A DNA stretch of 64,000 bases, taken from assembly GCA_947172415.1 (NCBI GenBank), contig OX359200.1:5582501-5646500 (forward strand), given 5' to 3'. The notes under the pieces were generated by a model, which had not been told where the DNA came from, made no database searches, and saw only the letters and a program-made list of their open reading frames with translations. Source of the DNA: Chondrosia reniformis. Its lineage: Eukaryota > Porifera > Demospongiae > Chondrillida > Chondrillidae. Below are positions 22,240 to 32,754 of this stretch, in pieces. The position numbers and the translations under genes are program-made. Each line of letters begins with the position of its first letter. Position 1 is the stretch's first letter.

Positions 22240-23640
22240 AGTTTCTGTACTTTTTATGGAGTATGCGCTAGGAATTATAATTGTATACCATTTTGGTTTC
22301 GCAATCTTCGACTGAATATGACGTCATTAAAATGGCGAAATTATCGAGGCCTTGACTCTGGGGCCATGAAAACCGTCATACTCAATAATAGCGTTATCGC
22401 TCTCGCTTCTACAAAAGAATACAGCTCGGAAAATTTGCAATAATTTCGTTTAACAATTAGTCCAAAACCTTGTATAGTTTTTTAGTTACAGCGGGCGAAG
22501 AAGATGAAGAAGAAGAAGAAGATGAAGAAGAAGAAAACGAAAATAGGAGATTTCAAAGTTCGTTCGTTTGCCAACGATACACGGTCGCTTGCCTTCAAGG
22601 CCAATTTATAGCATGTTTGTTCTATATTCAACTCTACATAGTCTCGTTTTGGCGATTTTCAGCCTAATTCGGAATTTCGCTCCTATACCAATGTATGGGG
22701 AAAACGAAACAACCCGTACCATCCCTACATAGAGAGTACTACCGTACTCTCTGATAAAGCAGGACAATATCATCCTCATGCATCTATATAGGCCTCGTAG
22801 GCCTTTGATTAAAGGACAAATTTATAATAGGTGTCTCTCCTTTTGCTTCCATTAATTGCAATTGGCCATGATCTTCTCCTGCACACTTATATCTATATAA
22901 TAGCTATATCATTCTACAATTATTACAATATTATAATGCATGTACAGCTATATTATTAATAATTAATATTATTATTATTATTAAATTTTAAGTGCATCAT
23001 GTGCATTGCACACTAGGGTGAGAGTATGCCCCATGCAGCACTACACAGGAAAGTAAAATGTTAAAAAATAAATAAAAATGTTAAAAGTCATTGAGTAGTA
23101 CAGCAGCTACGTCTGACACTGGAACCTCTTGCAATTGATCCACCCTTCTGTTGCACCTGCTCCACTGCCTGAATCTGCCTATACAGCACCCCCATACAGC
23201 AACACCAAGTCCACCAGCATTATCCCATCAATTTTCTATAGGCACCGTGCACCTTTCAGAGCCACACAGTACTGCATGCATGTTGACATCTCCTCAGCCA
23301 AGCTCCCAAAGCTCTATCCCCTGCCTATATATAGTAGATCATGAACTTTCATGTATGTCACATGTACATAATATTATATATATACCATGCATATAATGGT
23401 CCGGGGCCATTATATACATAACATAACATTAAAGTACCATTACCATGATAACCAAACCACAACTATTTAGTGTATATTTAGAATCATGAAGAAGGAAAAA
23501 AGAGAAAAATCATTGAGAATTGTGCCACAATCCACGATTTTTCAACTAATTTTGTTTCTAAAATAGCAAAAGAACAACCCCGTAATCATTTCCCCCTAAC
23601 AGATCTGCCCCTACTCATGTCAATAGAGTCATGTGCACAT
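22240..23640. other. Intergenic stretch between gene 1 and the SPT16-like copy
   Basis: No gene I can support. 22258-22740 is CpG-richer than the flanks and contains a GAAGAA-rich tract (22497-22540) that gives a short acidic frame with no homology I recognise; it ends at CCATCCCTACAT, the complement of the fold-back element's motif, so it may be part of a transposon. 22960-23100 is AT simple sequence. A short Pro/Ser/Thr-rich open frame at 23129-23344 is unremarkable. Confidence 0.5.
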
Positions 23641-24447
23641 AACAGACGATACATAACTTACGCCTAAAAAGATGGCAATGTTCCGAAGCTTCTTCTTGGA
23701 GGCTCCAGTCAATTCTACCGCTGGACCAGATCGACTGTAACAATCAAGAGCATGGAAGAAGTGGAAAGACATTCCACCTAATTGTCCTTCACTTACAGGC
23801 ACAACTTGTACAGTGTCTCCAATGAACAAGGCACAGGTCTTGCCTTGCTCATCATTGGCCGAAGGGTTTGGAAGGTTATTAAACCCAATGTTAACTGTAA
23901 ACACCATCCCTACACACAAGAGAGTATAGGTCCAGTAGTAGTGCCGGCTATATTACAGTTTGGTACTGTTAGTATACCTGCTTTGGCTTGAAGGTTGCAT
24001 TTTGGACCAATTAACAGTGACCCTTCTCTGAATTCTATACCTGTCACAAACCTGGGGTGGGAGAGTATGAGGATAACGCACAATTCATAGTTACGTAAGT
24101 CACATGACAATACAGTCACATGACAATACATGACAATATGACTCACCTAAAGTTTTTAACTAAGTTTCCCTTTAGTTCAGGCTTCTTATCCTCAACAAAG
24201 GCCACACCTTCCTGGTACACATCACAGAGCATCTTGCCTGACAGAATTATAGACCAAAGCAATTCCATAAAGATGGAAGAAAGAGTATAACTCACCATCT
24301 TGGAGCTCTGCTAAGACCTTTTCGTGGAGTTCCAGCAGAAAGTCATAGTTATCTTTGATTTCCTACATTAGTATGTAAGTAATATGCATAAAAGTACACA
24401 TTCGTTAAGAAAATGTTGAAAAGGAAAACAAGAAAAAAGGTGCACTA

Positions 24448-24525
24448 GCGAAGGTTCAAACTCCCCACCCACACATACTGCTCATGTGTATGTGCTCATT
24501 AACTGACTGAGCCACTTGGGAAGGC
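24448..24525 (-). repeat. tRNA-derived SINE-like sequence
   Basis: On the minus strand TGGCTCAGTCAG fits an RNA polymerase III A box and GTTTGAACC fits a B box. Between them is a D arm (GCTC...GAGC) and a stem ACATAC/GTATGT. The acceptor stem does not pair well, so this is a tRNA-derived relic rather than a working tRNA. It lies in the long intron of the SPT16-like copy. Confidence 0.4.
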
Positions 24526-25003
24526 TGTCAAAAAACAATTTTTTGTATGTAAAGTCATGGTATATACATTACTAAATGCTAAACTTTTTGCATGTGATAA
24601 ATTTCATGGAAGAGCCGGTGGCATGAACAGCTGAAATATTTGTGTGGAATGTTTTCGTGCAGTGTACTTATAATGTTGTTTCAGAAATCTTCCAATTAAA
24701 ACATTGACAGATAGCAATATGGACGTGCTCCATGGCAACTCACTTACACACATGGCTGCATTTCACAGTCTATATTTTGCAGTTTAATGGTGCCAGTAAA
24801 TAGAGCGAAGATACTTCCATGGCAAAAATACAAGGTACTAACTTCTCTCTAAGAATTTATTGCTATGACACTTAAAACTCTTTCTTTATAACACCCAACT
24901 CTCAGTATTACCAATACAGCGAAAGCAATCTTATACGCTAACACATAGCACAGTTCCTTCCAGGTATCTAACTGCTAAGGTAATATTCAGTCACTGCTAC
25001 TTG

Positions 25004-25045
<42 letters not shown>

Positions 25046-25318
25046 AGGATGCCAGACCATCGACCACAGAAGCAACTGCTGCGGTGCAGACTGAGAGGAA
25101 AGAAGAGGAGGCCGGGAGGGACTTGCTTGCGGTGGGTGGATGTCATCAGCAGAGACCTAACTGAGATCCCAGAATGGCAAGAAGTGGTGACAGACAGAAG
25201 TGCATGGCGAAATGCTATCCACCAGCCCAGGTCAACCCAATCCTAATTCGTGACGAAGTGTAACAACTTGATCCTGCCCAACGTCCATGAGGACAAGGAG
25301 TAAAGAAGAAGAAGAAGA
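25004..25318 (+). mobile_element. 5'-truncated LINE tail
   Basis: After a (TG)n run at 25004-25042, an open frame gives GGTCLRWVDVISRDLTEI and WQEVVTDRSAWRNAI, the C-terminal signature of non-LTR retrotransposon reverse-transcriptase proteins (arginine-rich, then RW..D....L.......W..V..DR..WR). The frame ends at TAA (25244-25246), followed by about 60 bases and a GAAGAAGAAGAAG tail at 25305-25318. It is 5'-truncated, as is usual for LINE copies, and belongs to a different subfamily from the full element immediately downstream. Confidence 0.7.
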
Positions 25319-25458
25319 GAAGTGTGTGTGTGTGTGCGTGTGGGGGTCAGCTTTTGTAAGAGCTATCTCAGTCAGCGCCTCCACGTGGTGACCCCTGGGC
25401 AGTTGGTTCGCACTCTACTGCACCAACTGGCTAAAGCTGACTATTAGTTTGGATCAAC

Positions 25459-26076
25459 ATGAGCACGAGTACGGGGTGTCGTTCGATGGCACCACTCAAT
25501 GCTACATGCCAAGCTACTTCCCCTCCGGAGGACTTGCAACCCTCTGAGGATGACCAACCTTTTGCACAGAGAACAAAGCTGAAACGAAGTTCGGTATGGT
25601 ACCTGACATCATGGAACGTTAGATCCCTACTTGACACCACAGGATCAATTGAGACTGCAAGACAAAGGTGCGAAAGTGATGCAGAAGATCGAAAAATTGA
25701 CCAAGTTGTTGATGTGCTAGATGATTACCATGTGACTGTAGCAGCCTTGCAGGAAACCAAGTGGTTTGGAAAGGAGGTCTACAAAGTTAGGGAGAGCCTT
25801 GTGTTGACAGCAGGTAGGCCAGTTCCTCGAGCAGACAGGCAGCGAGAGCGAGGTGAGGGTGTGGCCCTCATTCTGAAGGGTCCTGCTGTGCAAGCATGGA
25901 AAGCAGGAGGCAGCAGATGGAAGTCCTGGGGATCCAGGATAATATCTGCTTCCTTGAGAGTAGGCACACATTGTAGCAAACAGCTTCATGTTCTGTCTTG
26001 CTATGCCCCCACATATTCATCCAGCCGTGAGATGAAAGAAGCCTTTTACAATGACCTGCAGCAAGCGCTAACATGA
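25459..26076 (+). CDS. LINE endonuclease domain, N-terminal part (frameshifted)
   Basis: 205 residues. After a short N-terminal Ser/Pro-rich leader come LTSWNVRSLL, AALQETKW and CYAPTYSSSREMKEAFYNDL, the early motifs of the apurinic-like endonuclease that nicks target DNA. The frame stops at TGA (26074-26076) just where VYVVLGDFNARVG should follow; that segment is in the next frame from 26078, so a small indel separates them. Confidence 0.75.
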   Translation: MSTSTGCRSMAPLNATCQATSPPEDLQPSEDDQPFAQRTKLKRSSVWYLTSWNVRSLLDTTGSIETARQRCESDAEDRKIDQVVDVLDDYHVTVAALQETKWFGKEVYKVRESLVLTAGRPVPRADRQRERGEGVALILKGPAVQAWKAGGSRWKSWGSRIISASLRVGTHCSKQLHVLSCYAPTYSSSREMKEAFYNDLQQALT

Positions 26077-26077
26077 A

Positions 26078-28975
26078 ATGTATGTGGTCCTCGGAGACTT
26101 TAACGCGCGTGTGGGATCCCGGATTGCTGATGAACACGAGAATGATGACGACGACGAAAGTGGCCAAAGTAGTAATGTGTTGGGGCCACATGGACATGGA
26201 GAGCTCAATGAAGCAGGAAGGGAACTGCTATCTTTCCTTTCCATCAATGAGGCAACTGTATGCAACACATGGTACCAGAAGAAGGGAATCCACAAGGCCA
26301 CCTGGCAGCATCCCGGGTCAAAGAAGTGGCATTGCATTGACTATGCAATAATGAAGCAGTCACAGCGCAGGAAGTGCCTGGATGTGTCAGTCATGCGCGG
26401 GGCCCAATGCAACACTGACCACCAAATGTTGCGGATGAAGCTGAATGTGGGGCCAGTAAGACGACATTGTAGACCAAACACCAACAGTCACATGAGATTT
26501 GACATTTCTAAGCTGAAGGAGAAGGCAGTGGATGGACATGGGAGGATGACAGCCAGAGGCCACTTTCAGGAGATGGTTGGGGAGAAGCTAAACCAATGTT
26601 GGAAGGAGACTGACTCAATTGAGGAAAAGTGGACCTCTGTGAAGTCAACATTGTGTGAGGCAGCTGAAGCAACCATTGGTAGAGAGAAGAGAAGGCAAGC
26701 GGACTGGTTTAGAGAAAGTGCTCCAATCATACACCCATTGCTCCAGAAACGAAATGCATTGTACTGTAAATGGCTCAGTAGTGGAAAGATTTCGGACAAA
26801 GAGGAGTTTCAGGAAGCTCGTAAGAAAGCCCAGAAAGTTGTCAGAGAAGCCAAGAACAACTGGTTCTCACTCAAAGCCAAAGAAGCACAGGGAGGAGTGA
26901 ATGGTGGGAAGGTGGTGTGGAAGTGCATCCGAGAAATGCAAAGAGGGAGAAGAGGCCTAGTGCCATTGAAGACAAGGAGCGTGAGAGACGAGGAAGGACA
27001 CACCTGCAGCACCCCTCAGCAGCAGCATGGTCGATGGCGGAGGCACTTCACCAACCTTCTCAATATTGTGAGTGAAGTAGATGTGAGTGAGATAGAGCAA
27101 GCTAGACAACGACCAACACGAGCTGAGATGGCCGACCCACCCACCTCTGAAGAGCTGGAAAATGCAATCTCGAAGCTACGCAATGGCAAAGCAGCAGGTC
27201 AGTCTGGTATCCTCCCCGAGATGGTCAAGGCGGCCTGTGGCAATGTTGACTTTTTCAACCACCTACTGGAGCTAGCCACTACCATCTGGAACGAACAGCA
27301 AGTGCCACAAGATTGGGTGGATGCAGTCCTAATCCCCATCCCCAAGAAAGGGGACCTGTGCAACTGCGACAACTGGAGAGGGATTGCGCTGCTTGATGTT
27401 GTCGGCAAAGTAGTAGCTACTATTCTGCAAGAACGTCTCCAGGTACTGGCTGAACAAGAACTCCCAGAGTCACAATGTGGCTTTCGAAAGGGCAGAAGCT
27501 GCACTGACATGATATTTGTAGTCCGCCAACTTATGGAGAAATCATGGGAACACAGGGCTAAGACCTTCTTTACTTTCGTCGACCTGAAGAAGGCTTATGA
27601 CTCTGTGCCAAGGAGAGGAATGTGGCTTGCCCTAAAAAAGCTTGGAGTTCCTGAGAAGACAATCAACCTTGTCCGAGCCTTCCACACCAATATGAAGGCC
27701 AAGATCAGACTAGATGGTGAACTTCTTGAGGACATCAATGTTGAGAACGGTCTGAGGCAAGGCTGCTGCATGGCCCCAGTCCTTTTCAACTTGTACACCA
27801 CCCTGGTCATTGAACGCTGGCAAGATCAAGTGGCTGACTCTGAAGGCAGAGGCGGAGTAGCTATTCAGTACAAGGAGGACAAGAAACTTTTTCGAAGATA
27901 CACCAAAAATGCCAACAAGCAGAAGATCTCGGAAGGCCTTTTTGCCGATGATGGTGTCCTTTTAGCCTCTAGTAGAAGTGGTGCTGAGTCAGCTGCTACC
28001 ATGTACCAGGAAACCACCAAGAAGTTTGGTTTGACAGTGAACACCAGCAAAACCAAGCACATGGTAGTGGGACGGGAGACAATCAGCAGTGATGAGGAAC
28101 CCCTACCAGTGCATGGTGGCACCATTGAATCAGTCAAGCAGTTCCTCTACCTTGGGTCAGTAGTAGATGTCTCTGGAAAGGTGGATGAAGACGTGAACAG
28201 ACGCATTACACAAGCTTCCTCGGCTTTTGGCGCCCTGCGGAAGTCAGTCTTCATGGACAGAGACTTGAATCTTGTCACCAAGAGGATAGTCTACCAAGCC
28301 TGTGTATTGTCTGTTCTCCTGTATGGGTCAGAATGCTGGACACTGCTTAAGAGACAGTCTAGGCGGCTGGATGCATTCCATCACAGGTGTATCAGAAGCA
28401 TTCTAGGCATCACCAACCATGTGCAGTGGACAAATCACATCACCTCAGACCAACTGCGCCAAAAGTGGGGAGACAAAGAGACAACCACAGTGAAGATAGC
28501 TAAGCGGAGATTGCAGTGGCTAGGCCATCTAGCACGCATGCCAGACAGCAGAATGCCCAAAAAGATCCTCTTTGGATGGTTGTGCCAACCTCGACCAAAA
28601 TGTGGTCCAAAGAAGAGGTGGAGAGATGCAATCCGTGATGATTTGAAGGCTATTGGTGTAGATGAGAAGGAATGGTATGAGGTTGCCACAACATCAAGAA
28701 ATGCTTGGAGAACTGTATGCAACTTGGGTTTTGAAAACTGTACTGACACACAAGCATCACAGCAAACAACATCACCAGTCTACTCAGTCACATGTGACAC
28801 CTGCCAAAGGACCTTCCGACGGGAGGGAGACAAAAAGAGGCACAAGTGCATTCAAGAGAGAATGAAGCCTACTAGCCAGCAGAGAGGAGCAGTGCACTGC
28901 TCTACATGTGACAGATGGTTCTTGAGCCAAGGTGGCTTCACGGTGCATGTGTGCCGATCACAGGACCAGACCTAA
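26078..28975 (+). CDS. LINE endonuclease/reverse transcriptase polyprotein (965 aa frame)
   Basis: Order along the frame: end of the endonuclease (residues about 1-125, LGDFNARVG near the start), a basic linker with RQADWFRESAP, reverse transcriptase (about 340-680, active-site FADDG near residue 625), a thumb/C-terminal region with VYQACVLSVLLYGSECW and RRLQWLGHLARM, then two cysteine/histidine fingers (about 905-960). Intact reading frame for the whole reverse transcriptase suggests recent activity. Confidence 0.85.
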   Translation: MYVVLGDFNARVGSRIADEHENDDDDESGQSSNVLGPHGHGELNEAGRELLSFLSINEATVCNTWYQKKGIHKATWQHPGSKKWHCIDYAIMKQSQRRKCLDVSVMRGAQCNTDHQMLRMKLNVGPVRRHCRPNTNSHMRFDISKLKEKAVDGHGRMTARGHFQEMVGEKLNQCWKETDSIEEKWTSVKSTLCEAAEATIGREKRRQADWFRESAPIIHPLLQKRNALYCKWLSSGKISDKEEFQEARKKAQKVVREAKNNWFSLKAKEAQGGVNGGKVVWKCIREMQRGRRGLVPLKTRSVRDEEGHTCSTPQQQHGRWRRHFTNLLNIVSEVDVSEIEQARQRPTRAEMADPPTSEELENAISKLRNGKAAGQSGILPEMVKAACGNVDFFNHLLELATTIWNEQQVPQDWVDAVLIPIPKKGDLCNCDNWRGIALLDVVGKVVATILQERLQVLAEQELPESQCGFRKGRSCTDMIFVVRQLMEKSWEHRAKTFFTFVDLKKAYDSVPRRGMWLALKKLGVPEKTINLVRAFHTNMKAKIRLDGELLEDINVENGLRQGCCMAPVLFNLYTTLVIERWQDQVADSEGRGGVAIQYKEDKKLFRRYTKNANKQKISEGLFADDGVLLASSRSGAESAATMYQETTKKFGLTVNTSKTKHMVVGRETISSDEEPLPVHGGTIESVKQFLYLGSVVDVSGKVDEDVNRRITQASSAFGALRKSVFMDRDLNLVTKRIVYQACVLSVLLYGSECWTLLKRQSRRLDAFHHRCIRSILGITNHVQWTNHITSDQLRQKWGDKETTTVKIAKRRLQWLGHLARMPDSRMPKKILFGWLCQPRPKCGPKKRWRDAIRDDLKAIGVDEKEWYEVATTSRNAWRTVCNLGFENCTDTQASQQTTSPVYSVTCDTCQRTFRREGDKKRHKCIQERMKPTSQQRGAVHCSTCDRWFLSQGGFTVHVCRSQDQT

Positions 28976-29264
28976 ACCACTTTCAGCTTTGTCCCCAACT
29001 TTGGGGTGGTGAAACCGGAAACGGCAGCCGTACAACAGGACAGGACAGGACAGGTGTGTGCGTGTGTGCGTGTGTGTGTGTGTGTGAAGGTAATAATGAG
29101 ATCATGTGCCATACCACTTCAAAATCCTTCACTACAGCATTCCAGCTATCAACAAATTCTCCGGTAAAAGTATCTTTTGAAAACACTCCAACCTTCTTCC
29201 TCTGTCACAAAAGAACAAGAGACATACAGAAATACGTAGATCTAAAGGATGTACATAAATCTGT

Positions 29265-29588
29265 TATTACTACTGTACTTACATACGTATATGTTCTGCT
29301 ATTACTACTGTACCTACGTACGTATATGTTCTGCTATTACTACTGTACCTACGTACGTATATGTTCTGCTATTACTACTGTACCTACGTATGTATATGTT
29401 CTGCTATTACTACTGTACCTACGTATGTATATGTTCTGCTATTACTACTGTACCTACGTATATGTTCTGCTATTACTACTGTACCTACGTATATGTTCTG
29501 CTATTACTGTACCTACGTATATGTTCTGCTATTACTACTGTACCTACGTATATGTTCTGCTATTACTACTGTATCTACGTATATGTTA
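29265..29588. repeat. Minisatellite, unit about 30-36 bp
   Basis: About ten units of TATGTTCTGCTATTACTACTG followed by TACCTACGTA (given in two parts), with unit length varying in steps of 4 through loss or gain of GTAC/CGTA. It lies in the intron between two exons of the SPT16-like copy. The open frames through it are a by-product of the repeat. Confidence 0.85.
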
Positions 29589-30502
29589 ACTTGTTTAAGA
29601 CTCACATTTCCGCTATCTTTCAAGGCCTTGCTAACATTTTGAAAATTAGCTGCATCTTTGTCTTCCTACAAAATTACAATGACGCAACATGAGTACACAT
29701 GTGTACATATAAGATAACACCGGCGGCTAAGGGGGAGGAGCCACAGTGAAATATAAAAATAGCACACAGAAAAGTGATCGTGTTGAAATGTAAGCATGTA
29801 CATACATATGTACTTGTTCATATACCTATATAATGTATACATCAGTATCTTAAAAAGCAGTTATATTTTTTAAATCCTTTGGTCAAATGCTTGACCCTGA
29901 GGGTCTTCATCAGTGACTGAGGGATTGGTGCTTCAGTAAACCTTAATAGACACATTTCCGGGTGATGCAGTTACAATAAATTATAATTATTAATACCCAC
30001 TTCTGACTAGATGTCACAGAATATACATAAGTATATAACACTTAAGCTATCTTACTTTACTCCTGACATGAACTGATATGGAAGGCAGTCCTTTCTCCTC
30101 TTCTGCGACCGGCAGAGCAGGTTGAAGAAACTCAATCTTCTTCTTGCTTGTGACAATGTGGAACTCCTCCTCACAGAACACGCAGAGTGTGTCTGTCAGT
30201 TCATAACCAAACAGCCACAACTGAGCACAGAGGAAATGTAGTACATTAAATAGCTTAGCAGAGACAATGTATTGTGACTCCATTATAGAGTTGATTAATA
30301 CGCTAGTATAATAGTGTCCCCTTCACACATACTGTATAAAATATGATGATCTTTTGTACATGCTACAAATCACTGGTAACATTCAACACACACAGTGTCT
30401 TGGTTATACGTACGTACATAATTATAATATTCCATTATACTGTATGAATACAAGAATGACCTACAGTGAACTTATCAGTCGCTACCATATAAACACCATC
30501 TG

Positions 30503-30612
30503 AAGATACATACTATAACATACACATATACGTATGTACCTATAACATACACATATACGTATGTACCTATAACATACACATATACGTATGTACCTATAAC
30601 ATACACATATGC
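30503..30612. repeat. Minisatellite, 27-bp unit, four copies
   Basis: Four near-identical units of TATAACATACACATATACG plus TATGTACC in an intron of the SPT16-like copy. The unit contains the window-wide TACGTA word. Confidence 0.85.
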
Positions 30613-31487
30613 AGTTTTTGGTATACGTACGTAGTCGAATATTTTCAACCAAACGAAATAAACACTCAACAAATCTAAAAATGTTCCATCCAAAAGATAA
30701 GGTCGACACAGTTAGAAGGAATCAACATGAGTCTATTATCAGCACTTCCTATATACTTCCATGTACTGGCCTCAGGACACATCTGAGGAATACTCACTTG
30801 TAATGTTGTCGACTTTGAGTACATCACCTCATCCTTTCCATAAATAACAGCTATACCATCTACATCTTCCCATAATTCTGTGTCGCTCTCCTAATTACAT
30901 TACAAATAAGCATGTAATATGTACATTAGAGATGGCTGTATTACACATTTATATTAGTTACAGTAGCACACCTTGATAGTTATAATTGTGAACTTTATAC
31001 ATTTTTGCGATACAGACTGTAAGACATGTTGCAGCTTTTAATAATCCTCTTATCAAAGTCTCCCCTTTTAGCAGTTATGAGTGTACTGCTCGTTAGAAGG
31101 TACCAGGTTAACATAGAAGATTGGCTCGAAGGAGCTGAAGTGAAGGTTATACTACTCGAGGCGGAATCTGTACTACATGTAGTAAGCCGCGTATATAATT
31201 CACACGCAGGTAGGTGAGATTCGGCCAGTCTACGACTTAAGGCAACCAGCTATCTATACTGTGAGTAAATAACTTCACCAAACTCCATAAATAAGCTTAA
31301 CAATAGGCCTACCCCAATTCAGCAGTTTATAATATGGATCACACTTAATATCTTCATCTTTAGTCATCACAGTTTACTGGACTAGCTAACTTATTAATTT
31401 TACCTTATTTAAACAGATACGTACCTTCCAAGATGTATAAAGCTTCTTTAAACGCTTCACGAACTGCAAAGGATCAATCTCCGCCAT

Positions 31488-32754
31488 CTTGAGGTTCACC
31501 CGCCAAATGGATCACAATAGTGTGGTTCAATTTCTGTTTTCAAACCAAATACAAAAGTTTAGAATGAAAAAACTAATGCACAAGAATGTCGATAAATGAC
31601 CGTGAAAATGAGTTCCCTGTAGTACTGAGTAGTGTATTAAAAGACAAAAATAATTTTTATGAATTTGTAAAAAGAAAGACTATCTGCAGCTATCAAGATG
31701 CAGCTTGGGCATGCATGACCCGGGGAGATGAGACAGTCTGTCTTTGATATCTGAGCTGATCCCCTTCTGAATAATATACTAACTGGATTTTCTGCTAAGA
31801 AAACATATGCACATATGTTTTGGCCTGTGCTTGGGAATTAGATCTAGAGACATACTTAAGCACTCTTAATTTCACACTCAACAGCTGTCAACATTATCTA
31901 AAATGTGATCTCAGACACTGCAAGTTGGGTACGTGTTACTATAATTAGTGCTTTCTGTAAAGAATTAGGCAATCAATACCTCTGTGTATGTGATGCTGCA
32001 TGTATATAGATGGACTGGCTTGAATCAGATCTGATCATGTGTACTGTCCACACTTACAACAGAGGTGACATGGAAGATTCAGTAGATAACAATAACCCTA
32101 GTTCTTTGCCCTCAGCAGATTTTTAGTGTTTGCCATTGATGAAACTCTGAGAGTGGATGTACATAATTATAAGAGAAGATTTCATTCAAATGAATGCAAC
32201 GTCTTACAACTAACATGTAAAATAGCTGTACATAATAATTAAAGAAATGATCTATACTAGTAGACACTGACTATAAACATATTCTAAAAACAATATTAGT
32301 GTATATATACATATACACAGGCCAATAACTGCTATATATGTATGTATGTAAAAGGTGACATATTTGTCATTCCGGGATCCTGATGTTCTGCATATATATG
32401 ACCATTCTCTCTAGATCATGATCAGGTACAGTAATCATATTCATAAAGACATGTGAGGGGTTCTACAGAACACAAATATGAATATCATTATAAGTTTCAG
32501 TGGAATAGGTTATGAATATGATTATGATGTATATTATTCATAACCTTTTCCTAGTAACACTTATAAATGTTATTCACATTTGTGTTCTGGGAACTTTGCA
32601 GGGTTACAGAATAGCCCATAGTATAGTCTGGGGAAACACCTTGTTTAGTGCCAGTCTTGGATAATAGTATAATACTATGTTTAATAGATAAAATTGAGCA
32701 GTACATTTTATCAACTACAATAGTTAGATATGAGAGTCTCAATTAAGTTGCAGT
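31488..32754. other. Intergenic spacer
   Basis: Between the start of the SPT16-like copy and the stop of the Ubl-vWA-UBC gene. A local imperfect inverted repeat lies at about 32455-32600 (CACAAATATGAATATCATTATAAG... / ...TTATAAATGTTATTCACATTTGTG, overlapping the TTCTACAGAACACAAA region). No open frame of note and no recognised element. The start of the SPT16-like copy at 31487 would place its promoter in 31488-31700; I see no TATA box that stands out. Confidence 0.5.

Larger units (their letters stand above)
25320..29090 (+). mobile_element. Nearly full-length non-LTR (LINE) retrotransposon
   Basis: An endonuclease/exonuclease/phosphatase domain is split by one frameshift: 25459-26076 has LTSWNVRSLL, and 26078-28975 starts with YVVLGDFNARVG and later NTDHQM. 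The second frame (965 residues) continues into a reverse transcriptase: IPIPKKGDLCNCDNWRGIAL, QCGFRKGRSCTDMIFV, FVDLKKAYDSVPR, LRQGCCMAPVLFNLY and the catalytic FADD box (GLFADDGVLLAS). The C-terminus has two C-x2-C...H...C units (CDTCQRTF..., CSTCDRWF...). An ORF1 protein was not seen. 5' and 3' ends abut TG repeats. It lies in an intron of the minus-strand SPT16-like copy, in opposite orientation. One frameshift aside it looks recent. Confidence 0.85.
23658..31487 (-). pseudogene. Partial SPT16 (FACT subunit) gene copy, middle and C-terminus missing
   Basis: Nine exons on the minus strand with good splice sites: 31425-31487 (start ATG, MAEIDPLQFVKRLKKLY), 30798-30890, 30056-30220 (LWLFGYELTDTLCVFC), 29606-29665, 29115-29201 (KKVGVFSKDTFTGEF), 24296-24362 (DNYDFLLELHEKV), 24147-24237, 23978-24051 (VTGIEFREGSLL) and 23658-23908 (CALFIGDTVQV). 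These match the N-terminal aminopeptidase-like domain of SPT16, a histone H2A-H2B chaperone acting at chromatin in the nucleus. About 130 residues expected between the 29115 and 24296 exons are absent; LINE elements occupy that interval. Nothing of the middle, Pob3-binding or acidic C-terminal regions follows. The phases on either side of the gap are compatible (both 0), so a shortened in-frame protein is possible. Probably a partial duplicate; a rearranged real gene is the alternative. Confidence 0.75.

Noticed and set aside
22470..22667. Short acidic frame as the SPT16 acidic tail
   Set aside because: It is on the plus strand, whereas the SPT16-like copy is on the minus strand, and lacks any other SPT16 sequence.
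26068..28749. Several minus-strand open frames opposite the LINE
   Set aside because: Shadows of the reverse transcriptase frame; no recognisable domains.
29249..29692. Open frames of 93-224 residues with repeated CYYYCTYV-like units
   Set aside because: They are the three translations of a minisatellite in an intron; no start context or homology.
29891..29912. Minus-strand CTGATGA plus perfect GACCC/GGGTC stem as another hammerhead
   Set aside because: The stem is followed by AAGC instead of GAAA, so the catalytic core is broken; treated as a decayed relative.
30503..30612. Possible CRISPR-like array
   Set aside because: Units are contiguous with no unique spacers, and the sequence is eukaryotic; a simple minisatellite.
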